A stretch of DNA of 64,000 bases from Alloalcanivorax balearicus MACL04 (GCF_025532145.1 NZ_ARXS01000018.1:1-64000); one strand, 5' to 3'; positions 26,185-36,003 are shown, numbered from the stretch's first letter. The notes: a model not told the origin generated them from the sequence alone. Program-made: numbers and translations.

Positions 26185-27810
26185 ATGATTTTGCATTCCC
26201 GGCAGTGGATTGATCACTACATCGGCGAGGGGCGTTGGGGCCAACGCACCTTATTGGACCAGTTCGAACATAACCGCGACGCCAACCCGGACCGGGAAGC
26301 GGTGGTGGATCCGCCTGACCGGCCGGATCTGGTCGGCACGCCGGCCCGTTCGCTGAGCTATCGGGAGTTTGGCCAGGCGGTGGACGCCACCGCCGCGGAA
26401 CTGATCCGGCGTGGGTTGGCTAAGGACGACATCGTGGTGGCCCAGCTCCCCAATATCTGGGAGCTGGCCATGCTCTACCTGGCGGTGGCCCGCGCCGGTG
26501 GCGTTCTTACCGCGTTGCCATTGCAATGGCGGGCCACCGATGTGGGCTATGTGGCGGAACTCACCGGCGCGCGTTTGTATATCGCCGCCGATCACGCCAA
26601 GGGCTTTGATTATATTGCCATGGGCAGGGCGCTGGGTTTCGAGCAATGTCTTTCCCTGGCCGAACTGACCGCCATCGCCGAAGGGCCGGTGGGGCCGTTA
26701 CCGCCAGTGACGGTGGACGCCAACGATATCTTCACCCTGTGCTGGACCTCCGGGACCGAGTCCAGCCCCAAGGGCTGCCCGATGAGCCACAACAGTTGGT
26801 TCTCCCATATCGGGCCGCTGATGCGGACCGCCGGGCTGCGGGAAGGAGACCGGCAATTGTGTGTGGCGCCGCTGGTCAACATGACCGCCCTGGGCGTCAA
26901 TTACGTATCCTGGCTGGTTTCCGCCGGCACCCTGGTTCTGCATCACCCGCTGACCATGCCGGTGCTGTTGGAGCAACTTTCCGAGCAGGACATTCACTTC
27001 ACCATTCTGGTGCCGGCGGTACTGAACATGATCGCCAAGCTGCCGGACGTGGATCGGATTGATCTGTCCTCGGTGCGCGCCATCACCACCGGTTCGGCGC
27101 CGCCGTCACTGTGGACGTTACAAGAATTCAAGCGTCGCTGGGGTATCGAGATCATCAATATCTGGGGGCAGAACGAGGGCACCTGTCTGATCGCCGGGCC
27201 GGCGGATGTGCCGGAACTGGAGCGGCGGGTGGATCACCTGCCGTTCTGGGGCAAGCCCGGTTGCCACTGGCCGTCCGGTGTGGACGGGGTAAACGTCAAG
27301 CTGCTCGATGACGAGGACCGGGAAGTGAGCGGGCCGGGAGACATCGGCGAACTGTGCTATCGGGCGCCGAGCCTGTTCGCCGGCTATTTCAAGCGGCCGG
27401 ATCTAACCGAAAAAGCATTCACCGCCGATGGCTATTTCCGCACCGGTGATTTGTTCGTGATCCGGGATGACGCCCATGTCGGTTTCCATGATCGCAAAAA
27501 GGACATGGTGATCCGGGGCGGCTTCAATATTTCCAGCGCGGAAGTGGAGAATGCTGTGCAGGCGCACCCGGCGGTGCTGGACGCAGCGGTGATTCCGCAA
27601 CCGGACGAAGTGATGGGGGAGCGAGTGTGTGTCTGCGTGGTGGCGCGGGAACCGGCGTCGCCGCCAACCCTTGACGATATTACCGGCTTCCTGCGCGAAT
27701 CCGGCATGAGCCTCTACAAGCTGCCGGAGGCACTGCGCCTCGTCGATGCGATACCCCGTAACCCGGTGGGCAAGATACTGAAACGGCGGTTACGGGATGA
27801 GGTGGGGTAG
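26185..27810 (+). CDS. AMP-dependent acyl-CoA synthetase/ligase
   Basis: A 541-aa adenylate-forming enzyme that activates a carboxylic acid to acyl-AMP and then acyl-CoA. The ATP-binding P-loop is TLCWTSGTESSPKGCPMSH. The other core motifs are IINIWGQNEG, YFRTGDLFVIRDD, the hinge RKKDMVIRGG and the C-terminal catalytic lysine in NPVGKILKRRL. The closest style is the cyclohexanecarboxylate / medium-chain or 2,3-dihydroxybenzoate-AMP ligase group, but the substrate cannot be fixed. It could act as the citronellate-CoA ligase for the atu operon (inference). AAGGACA precedes the ATG. Confidence 0.87.
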   Translation: MILHSRQWIDHYIGEGRWGQRTLLDQFEHNRDANPDREAVVDPPDRPDLVGTPARSLSYREFGQAVDATAAELIRRGLAKDDIVVAQLPNIWELAMLYLAVARAGGVLTALPLQWRATDVGYVAELTGARLYIAADHAKGFDYIAMGRALGFEQCLSLAELTAIAEGPVGPLPPVTVDANDIFTLCWTSGTESSPKGCPMSHNSWFSHIGPLMRTAGLREGDRQLCVAPLVNMTALGVNYVSWLVSAGTLVLHHPLTMPVLLEQLSEQDIHFTILVPAVLNMIAKLPDVDRIDLSSVRAITTGSAPPSLWTLQEFKRRWGIEIINIWGQNEGTCLIAGPADVPELERRVDHLPFWGKPGCHWPSGVDGVNVKLLDDEDREVSGPGDIGELCYRAPSLFAGYFKRPDLTEKAFTADGYFRTGDLFVIRDDAHVGFHDRKKDMVIRGGFNISSAEVENAVQAHPAVLDAAVIPQPDEVMGERVCVCVVAREPASPPTLDDITGFLRESGMSLYKLPEALRLVDAIPRNPVGKILKRRLRDEVG

Positions 27811-27824
27811 GGCCGCCGCACCGG

Positions 27825-27895
27825 ATTCGCCAGCAGGGCTGGCTCCTACAGGCCAGGCTATGAGGCCGCTGTAGGAGTTTGCCCTGCAAACGAAT
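27825..27895. repeat. REP-type palindrome
   Basis: ATTCGCCAGCAGGGCTGGCTCCTACAG pairs imperfectly with CTGTAGGAGTTTGCCCTGCAAACGAAT. It lies between the convergent ends of the two acyl-CoA synthetase genes. Confidence 0.75.
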
Positions 27896-27900
27896 TTCAC

Positions 27901-29730
27901 TCAGAAACGATATTCGCCGCCGTCGATACCCTTCTGCATTTCTTCGCTGAGGCGTTGGTAGCAGTTTTCGCCGGGCAGCAGAACGTAGACCGGATCGTCG
28001 TGTTTGCTCAGATCGTATTTCTCGTCCTTCAGCTTGTTTTTCTGGTGCTTGAAGGTGCCGGTGGTTTCCACTCCATGGTCGGTAATGCGCAGGAATACCG
28101 GAATGGCATAGGGCGGCAACTCACGTTTGAGATAGTCGCACAGGGCCTGGAAATCCACGTCGTCGTGGGGACGGTCCAGACGCAGCTCGGCCATGCCGGC
28201 GCGGCCGTTGGTGTCGGGAATTTCCACACCGTAAACCACCGACTCGATGATCGCCTCGAAACCATCCAGGATCTGTTCCACTTCGGTGGTGGAGACGTTT
28301 TCCCCTTTCCAGCGGAAGGTGTCGCCGAGACGATCGACGAACTGGGCGTGACGGAAACCAATGTCCCGCATCATATCGCCGGTGTTGAACCAGGCATCGC
28401 CTTTCTTGAACACGTCGCGGAAGATGGCCTTTTCGGTTTTTTCCTTGTCGGTGTAGCCGTCGAACGGGGTTTTATCGGTGATCTCGCCGAGCATCAGACC
28501 GGACTCGCCTTTGCTCACCTTGATCATGAAGCCCTTGGCGTCGCGCACCGGCTGATCCGCTTCCTTGTCGTACTTGACGATGGCGTAGCTCACCGGGGAA
28601 AAGCCCACGGTGTTGTCGAAGTTGAACACGTTGGTAAAGGCCACGTTGCCCTCGGAGGAAGCGTAGAACTCCTCCACGCGCTCAATACCGAAACGCTCCT
28701 TGAAGTCTTTCCAGATACCCGGCCGCAGACCGTTGCCAACGATGGTATGCACGCGGTTGTTGCTGTCGTCGGCCTTGCGGGGCTGCTCGTGCAGGTACCG
28801 GCACAACTCGCCGACATAGCCGAACGCGGTGCAGTTATGTTGACGGATATCGTCCCAGAAGCGGCTGGCGGAGAAGCGGCGCGCCAGCACCAGGCCACCA
28901 CGGGCGGCGATCACCGAGGCCCAGCAGATAACCATGCCGGTGGCATGGTAGAACGGCAGGGTGCAGTACAGGCGGTCGTCCTTGTCCAGGCGCACGGCGG
29001 AATAGCCGAAAGCCCCGAACGCTTTTTGCCAGCGGCCGTGGTTGAAGACCACCGCTTTCGGCAGACCGGTGGTGCCGGAGGTGTAAATGTAGAACAGTGG
29101 ATCCTTGAGGCGGCTCTGGTTGGTGCCGGCCGGGTTCTCGCTGGAGCAATTCTGGATCTCGGTGGCCAGGTTCTTGTAGCCGGCCGGGGCTTCTCCCGGG
29201 TTTTGCAGCGTGTCGGCATCGGCCAGGTAGAAGAAGTTGGTCTTCAGATCCAGATCGTCACGGACTTCCTCGACGGCTTCGATCAATTCCCCGCCGATGA
29301 TGGCGGCCTTGGGCTCCACCAGATTGATGCTGTGGGTGAGGACCTTGCCACGCTGGGAGGTGTTCACCAGGGCGGCGCAGATACCCAGTTTGGCGCAGGC
29401 CAGCACCGTGGCCACCAGTTCCGGGCGGTTCTCGATATCCACAACAACGGTGTCGTCTTTCTTCAGCCCGATGGAGGCGAAGTAGTCGGCGATGCGGTTG
29501 GCCCAGGCGTTGAATTGCCGGTAGGTGAGTTCGGTATCCTGGTGGATAACGGCGATGCCGTTGGGGTTGGCGGCGGTGGCGGCCTCGAATTCGACACCCA
29601 GACCCAGCGGTTTGGTGGTGTCGGTGATCTTGCTCATCTTGGAGCCCTTCAACAGCCCGGGCAGATTGGCAACGATCTCGGGAACCTTCGACAGAATCTT
29701 CGGCAACGTAATGACGTCGGCGCTGCTCAT
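27901..29730 (-). CDS. long-chain acyl-CoA synthetase, FadD6/FATP type
   Basis: A 609-aa adenylate-forming enzyme of the very-long-chain acyl-CoA synthetase / fatty-acid-transport-protein group. The AMP-binding motif is YIYTSGTTGLPKAVV. The FATP-type segments are VEEFYASSEGNVAFTN, DAWFNTGDMMRDIGF and DRLGDTFRWKGENVSTTEVE. It probably activates exogenous long-chain fatty acids at the inner membrane and fits a lipid- or alkane-using lifestyle. It starts at ATG 29730 with GGAGATGCC upstream. It is a single gene flanked by REP and a gap. Confidence 0.9.
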   Translation of the reverse strand: MSSADVITLPKILSKVPEIVANLPGLLKGSKMSKITDTTKPLGLGVEFEAATAANPNGIAVIHQDTELTYRQFNAWANRIADYFASIGLKKDDTVVVDIENRPELVATVLACAKLGICAALVNTSQRGKVLTHSINLVEPKAAIIGGELIEAVEEVRDDLDLKTNFFYLADADTLQNPGEAPAGYKNLATEIQNCSSENPAGTNQSRLKDPLFYIYTSGTTGLPKAVVFNHGRWQKAFGAFGYSAVRLDKDDRLYCTLPFYHATGMVICWASVIAARGGLVLARRFSASRFWDDIRQHNCTAFGYVGELCRYLHEQPRKADDSNNRVHTIVGNGLRPGIWKDFKERFGIERVEEFYASSEGNVAFTNVFNFDNTVGFSPVSYAIVKYDKEADQPVRDAKGFMIKVSKGESGLMLGEITDKTPFDGYTDKEKTEKAIFRDVFKKGDAWFNTGDMMRDIGFRHAQFVDRLGDTFRWKGENVSTTEVEQILDGFEAIIESVVYGVEIPDTNGRAGMAELRLDRPHDDVDFQALCDYLKRELPPYAIPVFLRITDHGVETTGTFKHQKNKLKDEKYDLSKHDDPVYVLLPGENCYQRLSEEMQKGIDGGEYRF

Positions 29731-30098
29731 GGCATCTCCACTCTCTGATTCTCTATGTTCTTGGAATACCCGGGTCGCGCCGGGAGTCCACTACCAGCAA
29801 AGGGCTGAAAAGGGTTTCTCCGAAGGCGTGCCGCTACCGCCCTCGACAACGGAGGGGGAGGTGCGTCGTGACCCGGAGATGACCAAATATTCGCGGCGAA
29901 CAATCGTAAGTTGACCGCGGATGGGGCTACCATAACCGGCGCTCCGGAGGCGGGCAAGCGGTGATCGAACGGACCCATCGGTCACCGTCTTGATTGGTTA
30001 AAACATCGCCAATCGCGACAATGGAACCCCACGCCAGCCGCCATTCAAGCACAGCCCGGAGGCCGGGGCATTTGCCCGTCCGCCGGGGAGCAACGCCA
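29731..30098. other. 368-base gap between fadD6-like and atuF genes
   Basis: It should hold the minus-strand promoter of the long-chain acyl-CoA synthetase gene (right side of that gene) and the 3' end of the atu transcript. No open frame with a good ribosome site, repeat, tRNA or clear terminator was found. Confidence 0.4.
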
Positions 30099-32051
30099 TC
30101 AGGTCGGGACCACGTCCGGGTCCAGGACCACCAGCAGCTGCTGGCGCCGTACCTGATCGCCCACCGCCACCGCCACCTCGGTCACGGTGCCGTCGCAATC
30201 GGCCTTGAGCACATGCTCCATTTTCATCGCCTCCATGACGGCCAGTACCTGACCGCGCTGGACCCGGTCGCCGACGCTGGCGGCCAGGCTCACCACGGCG
30301 CCGTCCATGGGCGCGCTCAGCCGGCCGGAGCCGGGGCCGTCCCGGCCGGCGGCCGGCTGGTGGGTCAGGTCCTGAAACAGCGCCTTGTCGGTGCCATGTT
30401 GCAGCCACAACTGATCCCCGTGTCGACACCATTGAAAGCGCCGGCGGATGCCATCCACTTCGGCGATGACGGATTCGTCGTCGACATCCTCCAGTACCAC
30501 CGGTACGTCACCGACGACACGAGGGCCCTGGAGAGTGAGCGTCCGGCTGTACTCACCACAGCCCAGCGTCAGGGGCTGCGCGCCCAGGGCGCTGGATTGC
30601 CAGCCGCGGCCGGGGCCGCCCCGGCGGCGATCCTGTTGCCGGGCGAACAGCAGGGCCGCCACCGACCACAGGGCATCGCCGGGTTGCGTCGGCGTGAGGC
30701 TGGGGTCGGCGGCGAAATCGGCGCCAATAAAGGCGGTGGTGGCTTCACCGGCGGCGAACACCGGGTGGCGCAGGATGGCGGCCAGGAAGGCGCGGTTGTC
30801 ATTGACGCCGGCGAGCACGGTGTCTTCCACCGCGCGCAGCAGCCGGCGCCGGGCCTCGTCCCGGGTGGCGCCGTAGGCAATGATCTTGGCCAGCATTGGG
30901 TCGTAGTGGCTGCCCACCTGGTCGCCTTCACGCAGGCCATGATCCACCCGGACCCCTTCTCCGCTGGCCGGGCGCCAGCGTCGTACCGGGCCGGTTTGCG
31001 GCAGGTAGCCCTGGGCGGGATCCTCCGCATAGAGACGGACCTCCATGGCGTGGCCGGTCAGGGTGACCTGGTCCTGGGTCAGCGGCAGGGCTTCGCCGGC
31101 GGCCACTTTCAGTTGCCAGGCCACCAGATCCTGACCGGTGACCAGTTCGGTGACCGGATGTTCCACCTGCAGACGGGTGTTCATCTCCAGAAAATAGAAC
31201 TCACCGTCGGCACCGAGCAGGAACTCCACCGTGCCCGCGCCCACATAGCCGCAGGCGCGGGCGGCACTGACCGCCGCCTCGCCCATGCGCTGCCGCAAGG
31301 TTTTGTCCAGGGCCGGGGAGGGGGCTTCCTCCACCACTTTCTGATGGCGGCGCTGCACCGAGCAATCCCGCTCGCCGAGGTGAACGACATTGCCATGGTG
31401 ATCGCCGAAAACCTGAATTTCCACGTGGCGCGGCGTGCTCACCGCCCGCTCCAGGATCAGCTCGTCGTTGCCGAAGCTGTTGCGGGCTTCCTGGCGGGCG
31501 CTGTTCAGTTGCGCCGGAATCTCCGCCTCGTCGGTGACCACGCGCATGCCGCGTCCGCCGCCACCGGCACTGGCCTTGATCATCAGCGGCAGGCCGATAC
31601 GCCGCGCTTCTTGCAGCAGGGTATCGTCACTCTGATCTTCGCCCTGATAACCGGGCACACAGGGCACTCCGGCCTCTTCCATGGCGATTTTCGACAGCCG
31701 TTTCGAGCCCATCAGCCGGATCGCGGCCACCGGCGGGCCGATAAAGGTGAGGCCGGCGTCCTCGCAGGCCTGGGCGAAGTCGCCGTTTTCGGAAAGGAAA
31801 CCATAGCCCGGGTGGACCGCGTCGGCGCCGCTGCGGCGGCAGGCGTCGAGCAGCGCGTCGATGTTGAGGTAGGAAGCGGTGGCATTGGCCGGCCCGATAC
31901 AAAGTGCTTCATCCGCCAGCCGTACATGGCGGGCATCGCGGTCCGCCTCGGAATACACCGCCACGGTGCGATAACCCAGGGCCCGGGCACTGGCGATGAC
32001 GCGGCAGGCGATTTCGCCACGGTTGGCGATCAGAATTTTGTCGAAGCTCAT
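30099..32051 (-). CDS. atuF: geranyl-CoA carboxylase alpha (biotin) subunit, AtuF
   Basis: A 650-aa biotin-dependent carboxylase subunit. The biotin carboxylase domain (residues about 1-445) shows KILIANRGEIACRV, the ATP-grasp loop KASAGGGGRGMR and the catalytic EMNTRLQVEHPVTE. A linker leads to a C-terminal biotinyl domain with the acceptor lysine in EAMKMEH. With AtuC it carboxylates cis-geranyl-CoA in citronellol/geraniol breakdown. The alternative, methylcrotonyl-CoA carboxylase (LiuD) of leucine catabolism, is similar in sequence; the adjoining atuA favours Atu. It is the last gene of the cluster, 2 bp after atuE. Confidence 0.88.
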   Translation of the reverse strand: MSFDKILIANRGEIACRVIASARALGYRTVAVYSEADRDARHVRLADEALCIGPANATASYLNIDALLDACRRSGADAVHPGYGFLSENGDFAQACEDAGLTFIGPPVAAIRLMGSKRLSKIAMEEAGVPCVPGYQGEDQSDDTLLQEARRIGLPLMIKASAGGGGRGMRVVTDEAEIPAQLNSARQEARNSFGNDELILERAVSTPRHVEIQVFGDHHGNVVHLGERDCSVQRRHQKVVEEAPSPALDKTLRQRMGEAAVSAARACGYVGAGTVEFLLGADGEFYFLEMNTRLQVEHPVTELVTGQDLVAWQLKVAAGEALPLTQDQVTLTGHAMEVRLYAEDPAQGYLPQTGPVRRWRPASGEGVRVDHGLREGDQVGSHYDPMLAKIIAYGATRDEARRRLLRAVEDTVLAGVNDNRAFLAAILRHPVFAAGEATTAFIGADFAADPSLTPTQPGDALWSVAALLFARQQDRRRGGPGRGWQSSALGAQPLTLGCGEYSRTLTLQGPRVVGDVPVVLEDVDDESVIAEVDGIRRRFQWCRHGDQLWLQHGTDKALFQDLTHQPAAGRDGPGSGRLSAPMDGAVVSLAASVGDRVQRGQVLAVMEAMKMEHVLKADCDGTVTEVAVAVGDQVRRQQLLVVLDPDVVPT

Positions 32052-32053
32052 GG

Positions 32054-32869
32054 TTATTCCTTATCCGTCGACCAGGACGGTGCGCGTTTCTGTACGAAGG
32101 CCAGTGTGCCTTCCTGACCCTCCTCGCTGGTGACGGCGTCGGCGAAGTCCCGGGCGGCCTGATCAAGCACCGCGTCCAGCGGCTGCTTGTCCACGCTCAG
32201 CACCAATTGCTTGGTCACCCGGTTGGCGTGGGGCGCGCAGCGGCGGATTTGTTCCAGTACCTGCCGCAACCGTTGCTCCAGCTCCTCGGTGGAATCGGCT
32301 ACCTCATGCACCACCCCGAGCGCCTGGGCGTCGTGACCATCGAAGCGGCCACCGGTGAGCGCCAGCCGGCGGGCCTGGGTCAGGCCGATGCGGCGTACCA
32401 CGAACGGGGCGATCTGCGCCGGGATCACGCCCAGGCCGGTTTCCGGCAGCCCGAAGCGGGCATCACCGGCAGCCAGCGCCACGTCGGAGACGCAGGCCAG
32501 ACCAAAACCGCCGCCGAGCACCGCGCCTTCCAACACGCACACCAAAACCGCCGGCAGCCTTTCGGCGCGGCTGACCATGGCGCCGAAACGCCGGTTCAGG
32601 GTGAAGAACGCCTGATCGTCGCCGGCCGCCGCCTGCTGACGGGCGCCGGCCATGTCCTTGATGTCGCCGCCGGCGCAGAAATGGCCGCCGGCGCCACGCA
32701 ACACCACGGCACGGACATCCGGATTGGCTTCCACCCAGTCGAATACGGCCATCAGTTCATCAACCATGATCAGGCTCATGGCGTTGCGGCTTTGCGGCCG
32801 GTTCAGGGTGATGAACAGGACGGAGCCGTCCCGGTTGAGAGTGATCGTTTCGGTTTCAGGTAGCGTCAT
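32054..32869 (-). CDS. atuE: isohexenylglutaconyl-CoA hydratase, AtuE
   Basis: A 271-aa crotonase-fold enzyme. The oxyanion-hole segments are HFCAGGDIKDM and EGAVLGGGFGLACVSD, with FGLPETGLGVIPAQIAP following. In the atu pathway it hydrates isohexenylglutaconyl-CoA, the product of geranyl-CoA carboxylase. By sequence alone a 3-methylglutaconyl-CoA hydratase (LiuC) would look alike; gene context decides. It is 2 bp upstream of atuF and downstream of atuD in transcription order, with a REP palindrome in the gap before it. Confidence 0.87.
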   Translation of the reverse strand: MTLPETETITLNRDGSVLFITLNRPQSRNAMSLIMVDELMAVFDWVEANPDVRAVVLRGAGGHFCAGGDIKDMAGARQQAAAGDDQAFFTLNRRFGAMVSRAERLPAVLVCVLEGAVLGGGFGLACVSDVALAAGDARFGLPETGLGVIPAQIAPFVVRRIGLTQARRLALTGGRFDGHDAQALGVVHEVADSTEELEQRLRQVLEQIRRCAPHANRVTKQLVLSVDKQPLDAVLDQAARDFADAVTSEEGQEGTLAFVQKRAPSWSTDKE

Positions 32870-32891
32870 GGTTGGTCTCGTTCGGTATTGT

Positions 32892-32959
32892 ATTCGCTTG
32901 CAAGCAAGCTCCCACAGCGGCTTCGTAGCCCCTCTGTGGGAAGCTGCTTTAGCAGCGAA
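32892..32959. repeat. REP-type palindrome within the atu operon
   Basis: ATTCGCTTGCAAGCAAGCTCCCACAG and CTGTGGGAAGCTGCTTTAGCAGCGAA face each other in the gap between atuE and atuD. Palindromes at such positions can alter mRNA stability between operon genes. Confidence 0.75.
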
Positions 32960-32988
32960 CGGCGTGTTAGCGTGCCAGCGTGTCCCTA

Positions 32989-34146
32989 TCAGCGTTTCTT
33001 GCCCGGCAGCGTGTTCATGGTCTTGCAGATGATGCCGAGCATGATTTCGTCGGCGCCGCCGCCGATGGAACCGAGCCGGCCATCACGATAGAGCTGGCTG
33101 GCCGGGTTGTCCCACATGAAGCCGTTGCCACCCCAGAACTGGAGGCAGGAGTCCGCCACTTCCCGTGCCAGCCGGCCCACCTTCAGCTTCGCCATGGACG
33201 CCAGTTGCAGCACGTCCTGGCCGTTGATGTAGAGATCACAGGCGCGGTAGGTGAGGGCGCGCAGGGCTTCCACTTCGGTTTGCAATTCGGCCAGCCGGAA
33301 GTGCACGGTCTGATTGTCCAGCAGACTCATGCCAAACACCTTGCGCTCGCGGGCGTACTCGATGGTTTCGCTGATCACGTGTTCCATGCCCTTGAGGCTG
33401 TTGGAGGCGGCGAACAGACGCTCTTCCTGGAACTGCATCATCTGCATCATGAAGCCCATGCCTTCCTGGCCGATCAGGTTGCGTTGCGGCACGCGCACGT
33501 TATCGAAGAACACCTGGGCAGTTTCCGAAGAGCGCATGCCCAGTTTGTCGAGCGGTTTGTCCACGGTGATGCCGGCGGCGTCCTTGGGGACCACGATCAA
33601 GGACTTGTTGATGTGCGGCTTGTCATCGGAGGTGTTCGCCAGCAGACAGAAAAAGTCGGCGCTGGGCGAATTGGTGATCCACATCTTGGTGCCGTTGATG
33701 ACGTAATCGTCGCCGTCTTTTTTCGCCGTGGTTTTCACCGCCGCCACATCGGAACCGGCCTGTGGCTCGGAAACGGCGATGGAGGCCACCATGTCACCGG
33801 CGATGGCGGGAGCGAGATAGTCCCGGCGCAACTCGTCGGAACCGAAGCGGGCCAGGGCCGGTGTCGCCATGTCGGTCTGCACGCCCACCGCCAGCGGCAC
33901 GCCACCGCAATGCACCGTGCCCATCTCCTCGCTCATCACCATGCCGTAGGAATAGTCCAGCCCCATGCCGCCGTACTCCTCCGGCTTGGTGACCCCGAGC
34001 AGGCCGAGATCGCCCATTTTCTTGAACACCTCATGAATCGGAAAGCGGCCGGCCGCTTCCCATTCCTTTACATGCGGATTGATTTCCTTGTCGACGAATT
34101 GGCGTACCGTGCGGCGCAGTTCTTCATGTTCCTGGGTAAACTTCAT
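32989..34146 (-). CDS. atuD: citronellyl-CoA dehydrogenase, AtuD
   Basis: A 385-aa FAD-dependent acyl-CoA dehydrogenase. The core motifs are MASIAVSEPQAGSDVAAVKTTA (FAD/substrate region), YVINGTKMWITNS, DKLGMRSSETAQV and the C-terminal LQFWGGNGFMWDNPASQLYRD. AtuD oxidises citronellyl-CoA to geranyl-CoA. The family is broad, so the substrate is assigned from the operon. Its ATG at 34146 follows AGGAGTG. It is separated from atuC by 219 bp of repeats. Confidence 0.88.
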   Translation of the reverse strand: MKFTQEHEELRRTVRQFVDKEINPHVKEWEAAGRFPIHEVFKKMGDLGLLGVTKPEEYGGMGLDYSYGMVMSEEMGTVHCGGVPLAVGVQTDMATPALARFGSDELRRDYLAPAIAGDMVASIAVSEPQAGSDVAAVKTTAKKDGDDYVINGTKMWITNSPSADFFCLLANTSDDKPHINKSLIVVPKDAAGITVDKPLDKLGMRSSETAQVFFDNVRVPQRNLIGQEGMGFMMQMMQFQEERLFAASNSLKGMEHVISETIEYARERKVFGMSLLDNQTVHFRLAELQTEVEALRALTYRACDLYINGQDVLQLASMAKLKVGRLAREVADSCLQFWGGNGFMWDNPASQLYRDGRLGSIGGGADEIMLGIICKTMNTLPGKKR

Positions 34147-34203
34147 GACACACTCCTGCTATGCGTTCTATTCGATTTGACTGACGTCGAGACTGATTCT
34201 TTA

Positions 34204-34361
34204 GCCGCTGTGGGAGCTTGCCTGCAAGCGAATATCACTAAACGTTCGAGCGAACCCGATTCGCTTGCAGCGGCCCGCCGCCCGGACAAGCTCTCACAGT
34301 GGCCGAAAAGCACCGGCTTTTTTGTCTTTCGCTGTCAACTGTCCACTATCAACTGTCAACT
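34204..34361. repeat. REP palindrome plus 14-bp-periodic repeat arm
   Basis: GCCGCTGTGGGAGCTTGCCTGCAAGCGAAT (split over 34204-34233) faces ATTCGCTTGCAGCGG at 34259-34273 and an AGCTCTCACAGTGGCC tail. A run with units AACTGTC and ACTATCAACTGTCAAC follows at 34332-34361, the same units as in the element at 61884-62046. It lies inside the atu operon between atuC and atuD. Confidence 0.7.
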
Positions 34362-34365
34362 TTTT

Positions 34366-35976
34366 TTAAAGTCGTGCCACGCCAAAGGTGTTGCCATTGA
34401 GTTGGCGGTGTTCCGCCTGGCGGCAGATATCCAGAACATAGGCCAGCACCCGGCGGGTATCGCGTGGGTCAATGATGCCGTCGTCCCATAAATGGGCGGT
34501 GCCGTACAGCGCGGTGGATTGCGCGTCCAGTTTCTGCGCGGTGCTTTGCTGCAACATCTCCAGCACTTTCTCATCCGGTTCAATGCCGTTGGCCCGTTGT
34601 TTGGCCTCGGCGACGATACGCAGCACCATGCCGGCCTGCTGGCCGCCCATCACCGCCACCCGGGAATTGGGCCAGGCGAAAATAAAGCGTGGATCCAGAC
34701 CCCGGCCGCACATGGCGTAGTTGCCGGCGCCGTAGGAGCCGCCGATGACAATGGAAATTTTCGGCACCCGGGCGTTGGCCACCGCCTGAATCATTTTCGA
34801 TCCGTGTTTGATCACGCCGTTGCGCTCGGCGTCGGTGCCGACCATGAAGCCGGTGGTGTTGTGCAGAAACAGCAACGGGCGATTGCTCTGGTCACATAAT
34901 TGAATGAACTGGGCCGCCTTGGCCGCTCCGCGCGGCGTGATCGGCCCGTTGTTGCCGAGCACACCCACGGGTTGGCCTTCGATGGTGATCCAGCCGCACA
35001 CGGTGGCGGCGTCCCAGTCGTTCTTGAAGTCGACGAAATTGGAGTCATCGGCGATCCGCGCGATCACCTCACGCACGTCGTAGGGTTTCTTGGCGTCGTT
35101 GGGCACCACGCCAAGCAATTCCTTTTCATCGTAGCGTGGCGGCGCCCAATCATCGGCGGTTGGCGCATCGTCGCGCCAGCCGAGCACGCCCATCAGGTCC
35201 CGCGCCTGGCGGATGCCATCCGCGTCGTCGTCGGCCAGATACTCAGCGGTGCCGGCCACACCAGTGTGCATTTCCGCGCCGCCCAGGTCTTCGTCGGTGG
35301 CGATCTCGCCGGTGGCGGCTTTCAATAAGGGCGGCCCGGCCAGGAACATCTTGGCGCGGTCACGAACTACGATGACGTAATCGGAGAGGCCCGGCTGGTA
35401 GGCGCCGCCGGCGGTAGCGTTGCCGTGCACCACGGTGATCTGTGGGATGCCGGCAGCGGACAGCCGTGCCTGATTGGCGAAAGTCCGCGCGCCCTCGACG
35501 AACACTTCCGCGGCGTAGTTCAGATTGGCTCCGCCGGATTCCACCAGACTCACTACCGGCAGCTTGTTCTCCAGGGCAATGCGTTGCAGACGCAATGTTT
35601 TGTTCAGGCCGGACGGGGTGATGGTGCCACCCTTGATGGCCGAGTTGGACGCCGTGACCAGGCAGCGCACTCCGGCCACGTAACCGATACCGGCGATGCT
35701 GCCGCCGCCGGCTTCGGTGCCGTCCTTGTCGTCGTGCATACGATAGCCGGACAGGTTCATCAGGCTGAGGAACGGCGAACCCGGATCGAGCAGGCGGGCG
35801 ACCCGCTCATGGGGCAATAGCTGACCCCGTTTTTCGAATTTGGCGCGTTTGGCTTCGGAGGCGTCCACCACGCCTTGTTCGATGGCGCGAAATTCTTCGA
35901 CTGCCTTGAGCATGGCATCCCGGCTTTCGCGGAAGCTGTCGCTGTTCACGTCCAGGCTGGTTTCGAGTACGGGCAT
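34366..35976 (-). CDS. atuC: geranyl-CoA carboxylase beta subunit, AtuC
   Basis: A 536-aa carboxyltransferase subunit. The acyl-CoA carboxylase beta fold shows LVESGGANLNYAAEVF, HGNATAGGAYQPGLSDYV, FLAGPPLLKAATGE, FLHNTTGFMVGTDAE and IVIGGSYGAGNYAMCGRG, then WPNSRVAVMGGQQA. It moves the carboxyl group from biotin on AtuF to geranyl-CoA. The methylcrotonyl-CoA enzyme (LiuB) is a close relative. The gene starts at ATG 35976, 27 bp after atuB. Confidence 0.9.
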   Translation of the reverse strand: MPVLETSLDVNSDSFRESRDAMLKAVEEFRAIEQGVVDASEAKRAKFEKRGQLLPHERVARLLDPGSPFLSLMNLSGYRMHDDKDGTEAGGGSIAGIGYVAGVRCLVTASNSAIKGGTITPSGLNKTLRLQRIALENKLPVVSLVESGGANLNYAAEVFVEGARTFANQARLSAAGIPQITVVHGNATAGGAYQPGLSDYVIVVRDRAKMFLAGPPLLKAATGEIATDEDLGGAEMHTGVAGTAEYLADDDADGIRQARDLMGVLGWRDDAPTADDWAPPRYDEKELLGVVPNDAKKPYDVREVIARIADDSNFVDFKNDWDAATVCGWITIEGQPVGVLGNNGPITPRGAAKAAQFIQLCDQSNRPLLFLHNTTGFMVGTDAERNGVIKHGSKMIQAVANARVPKISIVIGGSYGAGNYAMCGRGLDPRFIFAWPNSRVAVMGGQQAGMVLRIVAEAKQRANGIEPDEKVLEMLQQSTAQKLDAQSTALYGTAHLWDDGIIDPRDTRRVLAYVLDICRQAEHRQLNGNTFGVARL

Positions 35977-36003
35977 GATCGGGTCCTGTCGGTTGGCGCG
36001 GAA

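Noticed and set aside
27955-29748. 597-codon frame antisense to the long-chain acyl-CoA synthetase gene
   Set aside because: Typical GC-rich antisense shadow; the opposite strand encodes a full, motif-complete enzyme.
29994-32117. 707-codon frame antisense to atuF
   Set aside because: Opposite strand is a complete biotin carboxylase; the antisense product has no recognisable domain.
30099-35976. Leucine (liu) degradation operon
   Set aside because: Enzymes are similar, but the first gene is AtuA and the order and TetR regulator match the acyclic terpene cluster; no liuA or hydroxymethylglutaryl-CoA lyase is present.
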